Source: Candidatus Babeliales bacterium
GTDB lineage: Bacteria > Babelota > Babeliae > Babelales > Vermiphilaceae
Direction of reading: 5' to 3'
Assembly: GCA_020049835.1 (NCBI GenBank)
Contig: JAGVLK010000004.1
Location: 1-64,000 of the forward strand
Length of the DNA stretch: 64,000 bases
In this document: positions 35,414 through 44,169 of the stretch, piece by piece
Numbering within the stretch: the stretch's first letter is position 1
Layout: each line of letters opens with the position of its first letter
The notes under the pieces: generated by a model
Seen by the model: only the letters and a program-made list of their open reading frames with translations
What the model was told of the DNA's origin: nothing
Database searches by the model: none
Made by a program: the position numbers and the translations under genes

Positions 35414-36967
35414 ATGCTCAAATTACCTTTGGATATAAGCTCATTTGCGCAACTACGTCGGTTGAATTACCTATACGTGGACAAAACGGAGTATGCCTAC
35501 AATCTTATTACCGGCGGTCGACGATTCTTTCTTGCACGTCCTCGCCGATTTGGCAAATCTTTATTTGTTTCTATGCTCCAAGAAGCACTGACCGGCAATA
35601 GAGATTCCTTTAAAAATCTATGGATCGATAGCTCTGATTTTGCATGGAAACAGCATGGAGTTATTGTGCTCGACTTATCTTCCATGGGCATTAACGATGT
35701 GGCTTCGTTTGATAAAGGTTTGTGCTACACATTACAAAAAATTGCTGAAGATTATAAACTTGCAATCTCTTTGGATACAGTAAAACCCGAATTAGCTTTA
35801 AACGGTTTAGTAAAAGCTTTACACAAAAAATTCGGTGCCGTTGCAGTCCTCATCGATGAATATGATAATCCCATCTTGCATGCACTTAAAGATGTTGAGC
35901 TTGCAACTGCAATTCGTGATGCTACGCGTCGTTTTTTTGCTGCCATTAAGGCACTGGATGCAGAAATAGACTTTGTTTTTATCACCGGGATAAGCTCATT
36001 TTCTAAAGCAGGTGTTTTTTCCGGCATGAACAACTTGCAAACTATAACCCTCGATCAGCGCTATGCAGGCATTTGCGGTTATACTGAGCAGGAAATAGCA
36101 TCCAATTTTTCTAACTACGTACAACATTGGGCACATGCATCACAAACATCGTCTGAACTTCTTCGCCAAGAAATTAAGAACTGGTATAACGGGTATCGAT
36201 TTTCAAAATCTGATGTAGCTGTGTATAATCCATTTTCCCTTATGCATGCATTAGCAGCACAAGAATTTAGAAATTTTTGGTTTTTGTCCGGTACGCCAAC
36301 CTTTCTCGTTGATATGATGCGCCGAGAGTCACGCACCTTTGATGCAGAAAAATTGGAAGTTTCTGAAGATTCTCTTGGAGCTTTAGATGTACATGCTGCA
36401 CCATTGGTTGTTCTACTGTTTCAGGCAGGGTATCTTACCATTGTTGACTACGATCCAAGCAATCATTTTTATAAACTCGATTATCCTAATGCTGAAGTAA
36501 AAGTGGCATTTCAAAAATATTTACTGCAAGCAATAACAAACATTAATGTTACTAGCCTTGAAATTCTTGCAAAAGATTTTAAAGCCGCATTACAAAAGCG
36601 TGATATGGCAGAATTAAGAGATATTCTTCTGCAACTCTTTTCCCATATACCATATCAGTTACATGTAAAAGAAGAAAAATATTACCATTCGCTCCTGATC
36701 ATGCTCTGTATTGCTTCCGGTGTTGAAGTCAGCTCAGAATATTCAACGAGTGATGGCAGAATCGACCTGATATTACATGTACCAAATGTTATATATGTTG
36801 CAGAAATAAAGTTTAATAAATCTGCTGCGCAAGCGATCGCGCAAATAAAAGAGCGCGGTTATTACAAACCATTTCTTGCAAAGAACAAACTTATTGTGCT
36901 GTTAGGTTTATCATTTGTGCGTGAGCCACATCACTTTGATATAGAACTCGAACATGAAGAATTATAA
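35414..36967 (+). CDS. AAA-ATPase-like protein with PD-(D/E)xK domain
   Basis: A 517-residue protein of the PF09820-type (AAA-ATPase_like) plus C-terminal nuclease-like domain. Visible: SFAQLRRLNYLYVDKTEY at the start, degenerate P-loop LARPRRFGKS (about 41-50), VAVLIDEYDNPI as Walker B-like, and C-terminal GRIDLILHVP...VYVAEIKFNKS giving the D-ExK nuclease pattern. I start at 35414, where AGGA lies 9 bases upstream and the family's usual N-terminus begins. The frame is open to 35162 across the alr 5' end, but that part is not family sequence. Such genes are common in host-associated bacteria and their role is unknown. Confidence 0.88.
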   Translation: MLKLPLDISSFAQLRRLNYLYVDKTEYAYNLITGGRRFFLARPRRFGKSLFVSMLQEALTGNRDSFKNLWIDSSDFAWKQHGVIVLDLSSMGINDVASFDKGLCYTLQKIAEDYKLAISLDTVKPELALNGLVKALHKKFGAVAVLIDEYDNPILHALKDVELATAIRDATRRFFAAIKALDAEIDFVFITGISSFSKAGVFSGMNNLQTITLDQRYAGICGYTEQEIASNFSNYVQHWAHASQTSSELLRQEIKNWYNGYRFSKSDVAVYNPFSLMHALAAQEFRNFWFLSGTPTFLVDMMRRESRTFDAEKLEVSEDSLGALDVHAAPLVVLLFQAGYLTIVDYDPSNHFYKLDYPNAEVKVAFQKYLLQAITNINVTSLEILAKDFKAALQKRDMAELRDILLQLFSHIPYQLHVKEEKYYHSLLIMLCIASGVEVSSEYSTSDGRIDLILHVPNVIYVAEIKFNKSAAQAIAQIKERGYYKPFLAKNKLIVLLGLSFVREPHHFDIELEHEEL

Positions 36968-36995
36968 ATAACATCAATTTAAACAAACGGCAAAT

Positions 36996-37736
36996 ATGAG
37001 CATGCAACGAAAAACCTCTTCTCAAGTTTCTCCTGAACAGATAGTGTATGGCGTTCACCCCATTATTGAGCTTTTAAAAGCAAAAGCACGCAAAATTATA
37101 CGCCTGTATACTACCGATCCGGTACCCAAAGCATTTGCTCAGATAAAGGCAATGCTACCTACTTACCCGGTAACCATAAGCTACGTGAATAAGGCGCAAC
37201 TTGCACATCTGGCCGGGACGCCGGATCATCAATCGCTGGTGGCTATTGCTGCACCATTTGTGTATCGTAAACAGTTTTTTAATCCCGACAAAGCACCCTT
37301 TTTGCTGATGCTTGATGGCATACAAGATGTGCGCAACCTTGGCGCAATCTTGCGTTCTGCATACTGCACTGGTGTTGATGGTGTAATTGTTACCCAACGC
37401 CATGGCGCACCGATCAATGGTGCAACGCTGAAAGCTTCTGCAGGGCTTGCTGAACATATTGCTATATATCAAGCGCCGTCGCCATTACAAGCTGCGCAAA
37501 GCCTCAAAGAGGCCGGATACAATCTATATATAACCAATTTCAAAGGTGAAAATGCTGCACGCATTACCTACCAACGGCCATTATGCTTGGTAATTGGTAG
37601 TGAAGATATCGGCGTGAGTAGCTCGATCTTTAAATACGGTACACAAGTTACTATTCCACAGCGCTCAACGGATATTTCGTTTAATGCTTCCGTTGCTGCG
37701 GGGATTATGCTCTTTTTAGCTGCACAACAAGATTAA
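36996..37736 (+). CDS. rlmB: TrmH/RlmB-type rRNA 2'-O-methyltransferase
   Basis: A 246-residue SPOUT methyltransferase, most like RlmB (23S rRNA Gm2251). An N-terminal substrate-binding domain (VYGVHPIIELLKAKARKI) is followed by the three family motifs: DVRNLGAILRSA (about 109-120), LVIGSEDIGVS (about 199-209) and IPQRSTDISFNASVAAGI (about 223-240). The last motif has SFNASVA where SLNVSVA is usual. Position specificity is inferred from overall similarity. It follows the ATPase gene by 28 bases on the same strand. Confidence 0.9.
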   Translation: MSMQRKTSSQVSPEQIVYGVHPIIELLKAKARKIIRLYTTDPVPKAFAQIKAMLPTYPVTISYVNKAQLAHLAGTPDHQSLVAIAAPFVYRKQFFNPDKAPFLLMLDGIQDVRNLGAILRSAYCTGVDGVIVTQRHGAPINGATLKASAGLAEHIAIYQAPSPLQAAQSLKEAGYNLYITNFKGENAARITYQRPLCLVIGSEDIGVSSSIFKYGTQVTIPQRSTDISFNASVAAGIMLFLAAQQD

Positions 37737-37768
37737 AAACAATACATTATTGCAATTCCAATCTTTTT

Positions 37769-37849
37769 GTCATTCCAGCGTAGGCTGGAATCCAGTAATT
37801 GTAATCAGTTTTTATTTTATCGCTGGTTTCCAGCCTACGCTGGAATGAC
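37769..37849. repeat. CATTCCAGCGTAGGCTGGAATC inverted pair
   Basis: GTCATTCCAGCGTAGGCTGG (37769 on) and its near-complement CCAGCCTACGCTGGAATGAC (ending 37849) flank about 40 bases. Each arm is itself a palindrome around GGCTGGAA/TTCCAGC. It lies between convergent genes (rlmB and the M48-like protease) and might help end transcription. I recall similar intergenic repeats from many bacteria. Confidence 0.85.
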
Positions 37850-37870
37850 AAAAGAAAAAACACAACAAGA

Positions 37871-38806
37871 TTAAGCCGCTTGTACACGCTCCAGCGCAGC
37901 AATACGTTCTGCGCATGATTCAGCACGTCTAGATGCTCGTGGATGATATGGATCTACAGCATAAGTGAGATATGGGTACTTATCCAAATCTATACTAAGC
38001 ACAGCCCATGACTTTTTTATCCCTGTATGCACCCAAGTAAAAAATTTTTGAGCCCCTTTGAGCGTATTAACATCTTGAGCAATATTACCATCAGCGCGCC
38101 ATTCGACCAACTGCGAATATGCACATTTTACAAGTTCGCATAGCAATCTTCTCGTACATGACAATCCACACAATTTTATATATGAAGCATCTGTATATGA
38201 TTCACGTCCCCGCATATATGCATCCGCTCCCAATGTAGGTGCAATTTTGTTCCACAACCAATCAAATGCTGCACCCGTAGCGGCTAATACCACTAAAATA
38301 TTAAAATTATCATGATATTTCAGATGCCCAGCCTCATGATGGATAAGTGCCACATGAATATCCAGCTTTGCCTGCACAGATGCAATCTGCTCTGCATCTA
38401 TTTGAGGGTCTCTCATTAAACTACGCATGGTACGCAACAGATCCTTGAGTTCTTTATAATTTGCATTGCTCATAGCAATAGAATTGAAATTTGCCGAATA
38501 ATGAGTATCGCTGGATATACCACGCATAATAGAAATGCGCTCCGGCTCTTCAACGCCCGCTCGCCCAAGCTGTTCACGTATAAATGCACAGACCTTTTTG
38601 TTAGTAATTTTTGTAAGCATGTATGGCTCTAGAAGCAATTGCCCTGCATGTTCTAACGCAGGTAAAGCCCAGCCATAATTAAGATCTTGTTTAAACACAA
38701 AATTTTTATAATCATCCCAAGTATAGTTTTCTATATACTTAGATATTTGTATAAAACCTTGGATAGGAATAGTACTGAACATGAGAAAGAGCAGGTAACG
38801 AATCAT
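37871..38806 (-). CDS. M48-like zinc metalloprotease, probably exported
   Basis: A 311-residue protease. HHEAGH gives ligands H157 and H161 with catalytic E158, and LVEWRADGN (E235, A238, D239) supplies the third ligand in the ExxAD arrangement of the M48 family. Residues 1-20 are hydrophobic (MIRYLLFLMFSTIPIQGFIQ) and look like a signal peptide or anchor. A further hydrophobic stretch lies just after the HEAGH helix (ILVVLAATGAAFDWLW). Substrate unknown. It is a single gene between a repeat pair and the division cluster, which runs the other way. Confidence 0.82.
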   Translation of the reverse strand: MIRYLLFLMFSTIPIQGFIQISKYIENYTWDDYKNFVFKQDLNYGWALPALEHAGQLLLEPYMLTKITNKKVCAFIREQLGRAGVEEPERISIMRGISSDTHYSANFNSIAMSNANYKELKDLLRTMRSLMRDPQIDAEQIASVQAKLDIHVALIHHEAGHLKYHDNFNILVVLAATGAAFDWLWNKIAPTLGADAYMRGRESYTDASYIKLCGLSCTRRLLCELVKCAYSQLVEWRADGNIAQDVNTLKGAQKFFTWVHTGIKKSWAVLSIDLDKYPYLTYAVDPYHPRASRRAESCAERIAALERVQAA

Positions 38807-38973
38807 GAATAAACCCTCTTTAATATTAAAAGTATAATGCGCGCAACGTTTGCGCTCTCTAGCGTATAGATTCTTGTAGAAAAGGCAAATTTAAACCCCT
38901 TTTGCTCTCATCTCTTGACGCCCGCAGCAAAAAAAAGGTACACCTTAGACAAGGGAATAAAAGGGCGGGCAGT

Positions 38974-39702
38974 ATGAAACTGAGATACGAACATATAAAG
39001 AGTACCTGCGCCATCGGCGCAATGCTGATTTTTCTCATTACCGTACACACCTTGGCAGTTTATATATTTGCCGTACGCAATGTTGTAACACATGTTGATC
39101 CGCTGGCATCTTCTGAAGGTATAACCGCACTTAAAGGATATCTTGAAGATCCAAAACGTTATCAGCAAGAATCAACTACACGCTTAGCGCATAATATGCA
39201 AAAAACATTCGCTTATATTCAGAGTATAACCATAGCACAAACACCGGACCATACCATTCGTGCACAGATCAACTTGCATAAACCATGGATAGAGTTGGTG
39301 CAACAAGATCAAATACTCATGCAAAACGCCAGTGCAATGCCAAAAAAATATCTTGACGGTTCATACCTGCGCGGTATTACACAACTGGACACCACCCTTG
39401 CAGACCCCGAAACTGCGGAAGTTTCATCACAACTTATTACCGCACTACAAGAAATTGACCAAGAAATTATCGCTCACAGTTATATCACCTGCAACCACCT
39501 GCATGAAATTCGTATCCATATGAAGCGTGATAATATGGAACTGGTCTGCAATCGCACGAGTTTGCCGGATAAAAAAATAGTTGATCAATGTAAAAAAATT
39601 AAACATGAACTTGAAACGGTAGATCGTTACCCGGACGGCATATGTGCTGATGTTCGTTTTTGCAATCAAATTATTATTTCTAAATTGCAAGCAAGGAGGT
39701 AA
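38974..39702 (+). CDS. ftsQ: FtsQ/DivIB-like division protein
   Basis: A 242-residue bitopic membrane protein directly before ftsA, the usual place of ftsQ. A short cytoplasmic N-terminus, one transmembrane helix (about residues 13-35, IGAMLIFLITVHTLAVYIF) and a periplasmic domain with a beta-strand pattern like FtsQ (FAYIQSITIAQTPDHTIRAQ, then INLHKPWIELV, then the ILMQNASAMP turn). Sequence similarity is weak, so the call leans on position and topology. A clear POTRA motif is not visible. I start at 38974 so that the charged N-terminus is short; the frame is open to 38902. ftsA starts 3 bases after its stop. Confidence 0.68.
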   Translation: MKLRYEHIKSTCAIGAMLIFLITVHTLAVYIFAVRNVVTHVDPLASSEGITALKGYLEDPKRYQQESTTRLAHNMQKTFAYIQSITIAQTPDHTIRAQINLHKPWIELVQQDQILMQNASAMPKKYLDGSYLRGITQLDTTLADPETAEVSSQLITALQEIDQEIIAHSYITCNHLHEIRIHMKRDNMELVCNRTSLPDKKIVDQCKKIKHELETVDRYPDGICADVRFCNQIIISKLQARR

Positions 39703-39705
39703 TAC

Positions 39706-40932
39706 ATGGCCAAAGTATTAAAGGAGCAACTGGTTACCTCAATCGATATTGGCACAACAAAAATATGTGTCCTCGTAGGACAACAAATTGGTAATACCAT
39801 AGAAATTATCGGCATGGGCAAGGCACCATCAGAAGGTTTGCAGCGCGGTATCGTCGTCAATATCGGCAAAACAATACAATCAATTAAACTTGCTATCAAA
39901 GAGGCTGAACTTGCTGCCGGACTTACTATTGATCGCGCACATATAGGTATTTCCGGAGCACATATTCGCTCGCAAAATTCACATGGTGCAGTTGCTATCA
40001 AAAAAGGCCAAGTTCGCGAAGCCGATGTTACCGAAGCCTTAGAGGCAGCACGCGCAATACCGGTTCCTGAAGGATATCAAATATTGCACGTGCTGCCCAA
40101 ATGGTTTGTTATTGATGGGCAGGAACGCATTCAAGATCCTATCGGTATGCATGGCATACGGCTTGAAGTACAAGCGCATATCATTTTGGGCGCTATCGCC
40201 TCAGTGCAAAATTTAGTCACCTGCTGCCAAGAAGTGGGAATTGTAGTACAAGATATCGTCCTTGAACAACTCGCATCAGCATATGCGGTGCTCAGTCCGG
40301 ATGAACGACATCTTGGTGTTGCACTCCTTGATATTGGTGGTGGCACGTCAGATCTTATCATTTATAAAAATAGCAGTATTTTCCACAGCATGGTTTTACC
40401 GATTGCCGGCAACCATTTTACCCATGATATTGCCATCGGATTACGCACATCTATTGCAGATGCAGAACGCATAAAAATCGCCTATGGCAACATTAACCTA
40501 CAACTTCCTGATCAAGAAATTAGTGTAGAGCTTCCTCATAAGCAGGATCATACCTCTATATCCAGTAGATTACTCAGTACTATTCTTTTTGCGCGTGCAC
40601 AAGAGCTTATGACACTTGTCGCTCGCGAATTTCATGAAAAAAAATTACATCCTCTATGCACTGCCGGTTTAGTTATTACCGGCGGCGGCTCACAGCTACG
40701 CGACCTTGATAAACTTGCAAGCAGTATGCTCAATATGCCGGTACGCATAGGCAAACCTCATGCAATTCACGCATTACCCGGAACCTTAGAAAACCCCATG
40801 TACGCAACAGGATATGGTCTTCTCTTATATGCAATGCATAAGAAAAAAGATTTTTTTGGAGTAGCACACAACGGTCAAATTGTTAAACGCGTTATTGAAC
40901 GCATGAAATCATGGGTTAATGATTTCTTTTAG
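39706..40932 (+). CDS. ftsA: Cell division protein FtsA
   Basis: A 408-residue actin-like ATPase that links the FtsZ ring to the membrane. Phosphate-1 motif SIDIGTTKICVLVG (about 12-25), the 1C domain (AHIGISGAHIRSQNSHGAV), phosphate-2 LLDIGGGTSDLIIY (about 207-220) and the adenosine motif LVITGGGSQLRDL. The C-terminus ends in an amphipathic helix, IVKRVIERMKSWVNDFF, which is the membrane-targeting sequence. AAGGAGG gives an unusually strong ribosome site. It lies between the ftsQ-like gene and ftsZ in one operon. Confidence 0.96.
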   Translation: MAKVLKEQLVTSIDIGTTKICVLVGQQIGNTIEIIGMGKAPSEGLQRGIVVNIGKTIQSIKLAIKEAELAAGLTIDRAHIGISGAHIRSQNSHGAVAIKKGQVREADVTEALEAARAIPVPEGYQILHVLPKWFVIDGQERIQDPIGMHGIRLEVQAHIILGAIASVQNLVTCCQEVGIVVQDIVLEQLASAYAVLSPDERHLGVALLDIGGGTSDLIIYKNSSIFHSMVLPIAGNHFTHDIAIGLRTSIADAERIKIAYGNINLQLPDQEISVELPHKQDHTSISSRLLSTILFARAQELMTLVAREFHEKKLHPLCTAGLVITGGGSQLRDLDKLASSMLNMPVRIGKPHAIHALPGTLENPMYATGYGLLLYAMHKKKDFFGVAHNGQIVKRVIERMKSWVNDFF

Positions 40933-40950
40933 CCAAAAGGAGAATCTATT

Positions 40951-42150
40951 ATGATCAATCTTGCGCGTGATGAACGTGACGCAGCAGTAGCTTGCATTAA
41001 AGTCATCGGCGTAGGGGGAGGTGGAGGTAATGCAATTAATAGCATCATTGAATCAGGTTATAATGGGATCGAGTTTATTGCTGCAAATACAGACGCGCAG
41101 GCACTTAATCTTTCAAAAGCAGCACATAAGATACAGATTGGTATCAAATCGACTAAAGGGTTAGGAACGGGTGCTGATCCAGAACTAGGCAAACGTTCGG
41201 CTGAAGAAGATCTTGATAAGATCTTTGAAGCTGTTGGGGATGCGGACATTGTCTTTTTAACTGCGGGCCTTGGCGGCGGCACCGGATCAGGTGCATTGCC
41301 GGTAATTGCACGTAGTCTAAAAGAAAAAGGTATTTTGGCAATTGCGGTTGTCACAAAACCATTTACATTCGAAGGTAAAAAGCGCGCACGCGTAGCACAA
41401 CAAGCATTCGATGCTCTTAAAAAAGAGGTCGATACGCTTATTGTTATACCAAATCAAAAACTGCTTGATGTTGTAGACAAACATGTTTCTATGATCGATG
41501 CATTTGCTATGATCAATAACGTGCTCGGACAATCGATCAAAGGTATTTCTGATATCATTACAAAACCGGGTCATATTAACGTGGATTTTGCCGATGTCAG
41601 AACTATCATGAAAGATCGCGGTCTTGCACTTATGGGTACTGCAAGCGCAACGGGGGAAAAACGTGCGCAAGAGGCAGCATTCAAAGCAATCAATTCTCCA
41701 CTGCTGGAAAACATGGATATTCAAGGAGCACGTGGCGTGCTACTTAATATTAGCGGTGGCCCGAGCTTGAGCTTGCATGAAATTTCACAAGCTGCTGCAA
41801 TTGTGTATGAAAAAGCTGATGAAGATGCGTATATCATTATCGGTTCAGTAATCGATGAAACTATGGCTGACGAAGAGGTTTCGGTAACTATTATTGCAAC
41901 CGGATTTGATGAACTTAACAAGGATCATATAGATACTACGATTCTTGAAAAAGCTCAGCCAAAAGCGACTGCTTCTATGCTCCTGCATAAAAAAGAGCAA
42001 GAGCCAATAAAAGCAGCAGATATGGGAGCTGCTTATCAGGGCATGTCTGCAACATCAGATACTGCTCATTATGATACCATGCTTGATGCACAACACCTTG
42101 ATATTCCTGCATTCTTGCGTCAGCAATACAATAATCATGATAAAGCATAA
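40951..42150 (+). CDS. ftsZ: Cell division GTPase FtsZ
   Basis: A 399-residue tubulin-like GTPase forming the division ring. Visible: VIGVGGGGGNAI (18-29), the tubulin signature GGGTGSG (108-114), NVDFADVRTIM with the T7 catalytic region, and the C-terminal peptide DIPAFLRQQ near the end that contacts FtsA. A linker of about 60 residues precedes the tail. AAAAGGAG is upstream; a terminator follows at 42179. The signature has Ser where most FtsZ proteins have Thr (GGGTGTG), a conservative change. Confidence 0.97.
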   Translation: MINLARDERDAAVACIKVIGVGGGGGNAINSIIESGYNGIEFIAANTDAQALNLSKAAHKIQIGIKSTKGLGTGADPELGKRSAEEDLDKIFEAVGDADIVFLTAGLGGGTGSGALPVIARSLKEKGILAIAVVTKPFTFEGKKRARVAQQAFDALKKEVDTLIVIPNQKLLDVVDKHVSMIDAFAMINNVLGQSIKGISDIITKPGHINVDFADVRTIMKDRGLALMGTASATGEKRAQEAAFKAINSPLLENMDIQGARGVLLNISGGPSLSLHEISQAAAIVYEKADEDAYIIIGSVIDETMADEEVSVTIIATGFDELNKDHIDTTILEKAQPKATASMLLHKKEQEPIKAADMGAAYQGMSATSDTAHYDTMLDAQHLDIPAFLRQQYNNHDKA

Positions 42151-42178
42151 CTGCTAAGACTCTTTATTGTATAACACA

Positions 42179-42219
42179 AAAAAAGAGATGGGCCTTATCA
42201 CAAAGCTCATCTCTTTTTT
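42179..42219 (+). terminator. Rho-independent terminator after ftsZ
   Basis: Stem AAAAGAGATGGGC/GCTCATCTCTTTT (one G-T pair) is followed by TTT, 30 bases after the ftsZ stop. Confidence 0.8.
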
Positions 42220-42269
42220 AATGTAACGTAATTCAAATCAAATTAGTTAATGCAATTCCTCGATGAACT

Positions 42270-42689
42270 CTATTCACCATCCATCTCATCAGATTCTTCT
42301 TCCGATTCTGATGCTGATTTGCCCCATGAAGCAGCCCACTCTTCTTGATTATCAACTATTTTATGCGCGCCACGCTCTTTAAGCATCGCTATAATCTGCA
42401 AGTATCGGGGTTGTAAAGAAGCAATATATTCTTGCTCAGAACTATATCTTGCATTCGGCACATAATTACGTGATAGATTCACCAATGAACGGTATGCACG
42501 TCCAAGTGGACTAAATATACCATCATCAAGATTAATTATATCTACGCTTGCCAATTCAGCAACACGAGCAAAATCAACCTCATCTATTGCAATAAGAAGC
42601 TTTTCAAGCCTATCTTCTTTAGTTTCTGTACTTTTGGCAAGCAGAGGTGCAGCAAACAAAATCGCTAATATCATTATCATTTTCTTCAT
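42270..42689 (-). CDS. Small exported ankyrin-like protein A
   Basis: A 139-residue exported protein. The start at 42689 is fixed by GAGGAG 8 bases upstream and the signal peptide (MKKMIMILAILFAAPLLA); the frame is open a little further up. The body has one or two degenerate ankyrin-like units: RLEKLLIAIDEVDFARVAEL, INLDDGIFSPLGRAY, then IIAMLKERGA. It ends in an acidic Ser/Glu tail (ESEEESDEMDGE). Paralogous to the next gene (shared NLxDGIFSPLGxA). Confidence 0.75.
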   Translation of the reverse strand: MKKMIMILAILFAAPLLAKSTETKEDRLEKLLIAIDEVDFARVAELASVDIINLDDGIFSPLGRAYRSLVNLSRNYVPNARYSSEQEYIASLQPRYLQIIAMLKERGAHKIVDNQEEWAASWGKSASESEEESDEMDGE

Positions 42690-42721
42690 AATAAAACTCC
42701 TCATAATGAATAACAAACAAA

Positions 42722-43078
42722 TTAAATAATTGATTTTCTACCGGAAGCTAGCCACTCGTCCCATCTATCAATGAGAACAATCGCTCCACGACTTTGTAGT
42801 ATAGATATAATCTCTTTATACTTATCGATTTTAGTCGTATCTGCGTTATCACGTTTATTTTCTTCATCTGCCAAAAGATGCAACGCCTGCCCCAATGGAC
42901 TAAAAATACCATCGTTTAAATTGACTATATCAGCTATTGCCTCTTGTCGTACCGTTACAACGTCAGCAATACCAATTGCATATATAAGATTAAAAAGCCG
43001 ATCTTGTTTGCTTTCCGTGGTTACGGCAAACAAGTTAACAGTAGATAGAATAGCTGACAAAAATAGAACTTTTTTCAC
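42722..43078 (-). CDS. Small exported ankyrin-like protein B
   Basis: A 118-residue paralog of the neighbouring protein, sharing VNLNDGIFSPLGQAL, ESKQDRLFNLIYAI and the closing ILQSRGAIVLIDRWDEW. I choose a GTG start at 43078: GGAGG lies 5 bases before it and the protein then begins MKKVLFLSAILSTVNLFA, a proper signal peptide. An ATG four codons upstream overlaps that ribosome site and would spoil it. It lies 32 bases before the paralog, probably in one transcript. Confidence 0.72.
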   Translation of the reverse strand: MKKVLFLSAILSTVNLFAVTTESKQDRLFNLIYAIGIADVVTVRQEAIADIVNLNDGIFSPLGQALHLLADEENKRDNADTTKIDKYKEIISILQSRGAIVLIDRWDEWLASGRKSII

Positions 43079-43424
43079 AACGACCTCCATTGGGACTACT
43101 TTTTTGGATAGACCCCTTATTTAATTTTATTATAGCAAATTACTTATACAAATTGCAATATACCACGATACCACCTATAGAATAGCCAATGTAGGGTTGA
43201 AAACCACATTTTTGCATTTTTTTATTAAATACTCTAAAAAACGCACTAGAAACGCTCATATATACGAACAAATCGCTATTTTGTAAAAAAATCTTCAAAC
43301 TCTTGCTTTCTTGCCCCCTACAATGATATATTTATAATAGAAAATAAAGGGTGTGGCGCGGGGCTACATTGTATCTATTATTAACCAAAACTATTTGTCG
43401 TAAAGACAGATAAAGGAGTTTTTT
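43079..43424. other. Divergent intergenic region
   Basis: 346 bases between two genes that point apart. It is AT-rich. The plus-strand promoter of the next gene lies at 43311-43338 and the 13-base word GGCGCGGGGCTAC at 43355-43367, in what would be its leader. I see no ORF or RNA gene here. Confidence 0.55.
43311..43338 (+). promoter_or_regulatory. Sigma-70-like promoter for 43425
   Basis: TTGCCC at 43311-43316 and a perfect TATAAT at 43333-43338, 16 bases apart, about 85 bases before the start codon. Confidence 0.5.
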
Positions 43425-43943
43425 ATGAAGAACATATACATATTGGTTTTTTTTGCAGGAGCACAATTGCAAGGCGCTGCCAGCAGTGAAAGTTTGGGAG
43501 CAAAATTTACCCGTTTGGCTCATGCACTTACCAGCAGCAACGAAGAACAAAAAAGAGCTGCCGTAAATGAAATTTATAATACACCGCGCTTACTTAGTAC
43601 CATAGAGATCAAAGCTACGCAAACACCTCAAACAAGCAGCCCATCAGATAAACAATTACATGACGCTGCTGTAAAAATTAAAGCACATCTACCTGCTACA
43701 GGCCAAACCACTGAAAAAGAAAGCCTGGCATCAAAAATATCACGCCATGCTTCTATAGTAAAACATTCGCTTGAAGGTGATTTTGACCAAATGGAACAAG
43801 AAATAAGAGAAAACCCTGGTTATCGTGCTATTTTAAAGAACGCTGCAGCAGGCGATTCTAAATGGAAAAGATCGCAAGACGATGCGAAAGAAATCATATC
43901 ATATTTAAAGTATCAGCGAGAATTTGCAGCTGAATTTAGGTAA
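43425..43943 (+). CDS. Small exported helical protein
   Basis: A 172-residue protein with a signal peptide (about 1-17, ending AQLQGA). The rest is hydrophilic and mostly helical with repeated Lys/Glu/Gln, a Thr/Pro/Ser-rich linker near residues 63-75 (TQTPQTSSPSDKQ), and a charged C-terminus. No domain recognised. AAAGGAG precedes the ATG, with its own promoter and terminator. Confidence 0.75.
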   Translation: MKNIYILVFFAGAQLQGAASSESLGAKFTRLAHALTSSNEEQKRAAVNEIYNTPRLLSTIEIKATQTPQTSSPSDKQLHDAAVKIKAHLPATGQTTEKESLASKISRHASIVKHSLEGDFDQMEQEIRENPGYRAILKNAAAGDSKWKRSQDDAKEIISYLKYQREFAAEFR

Positions 43944-43976
43944 TCCTAACTAATAGTCCCATTATTTTGAATCTAT

Positions 43977-44010
43977 AAGGCTCCTCATGCACGCGCATGA
44001 GGAGCCTTTT
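43977..44010 (+). terminator. Rho-independent terminator
   Basis: A 14-bp perfect stem AAGGCTCCTCATGC/GCATGAGGAGCCTT with a 4-base loop, ending in TTTT. Confidence 0.85.
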
Positions 44011-44099
44011 GCGTTTTCTACCCCCCCTTCCTGTCAACAATGCTCACACATATTCAATTTCATATATACATAAATAAAATCATCGACCCCCAAGGCCTC

Positions 44100-44127
44100 T
44101 TGCAAACGACCCAGAACCTGTTACAGT
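44100..44127 (+). promoter_or_regulatory. Sigma-70-like promoter for 44170
   Basis: TTGCAA at 44100-44105 and TACAGT at 44122-44127 are 16 bases apart, about 43 bases before the start codon. Confidence 0.45.
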
Positions 44128-44169
44128 AAAAGAGAACATAATACTCTTAAACGCGAAAGGTCGTTTATT

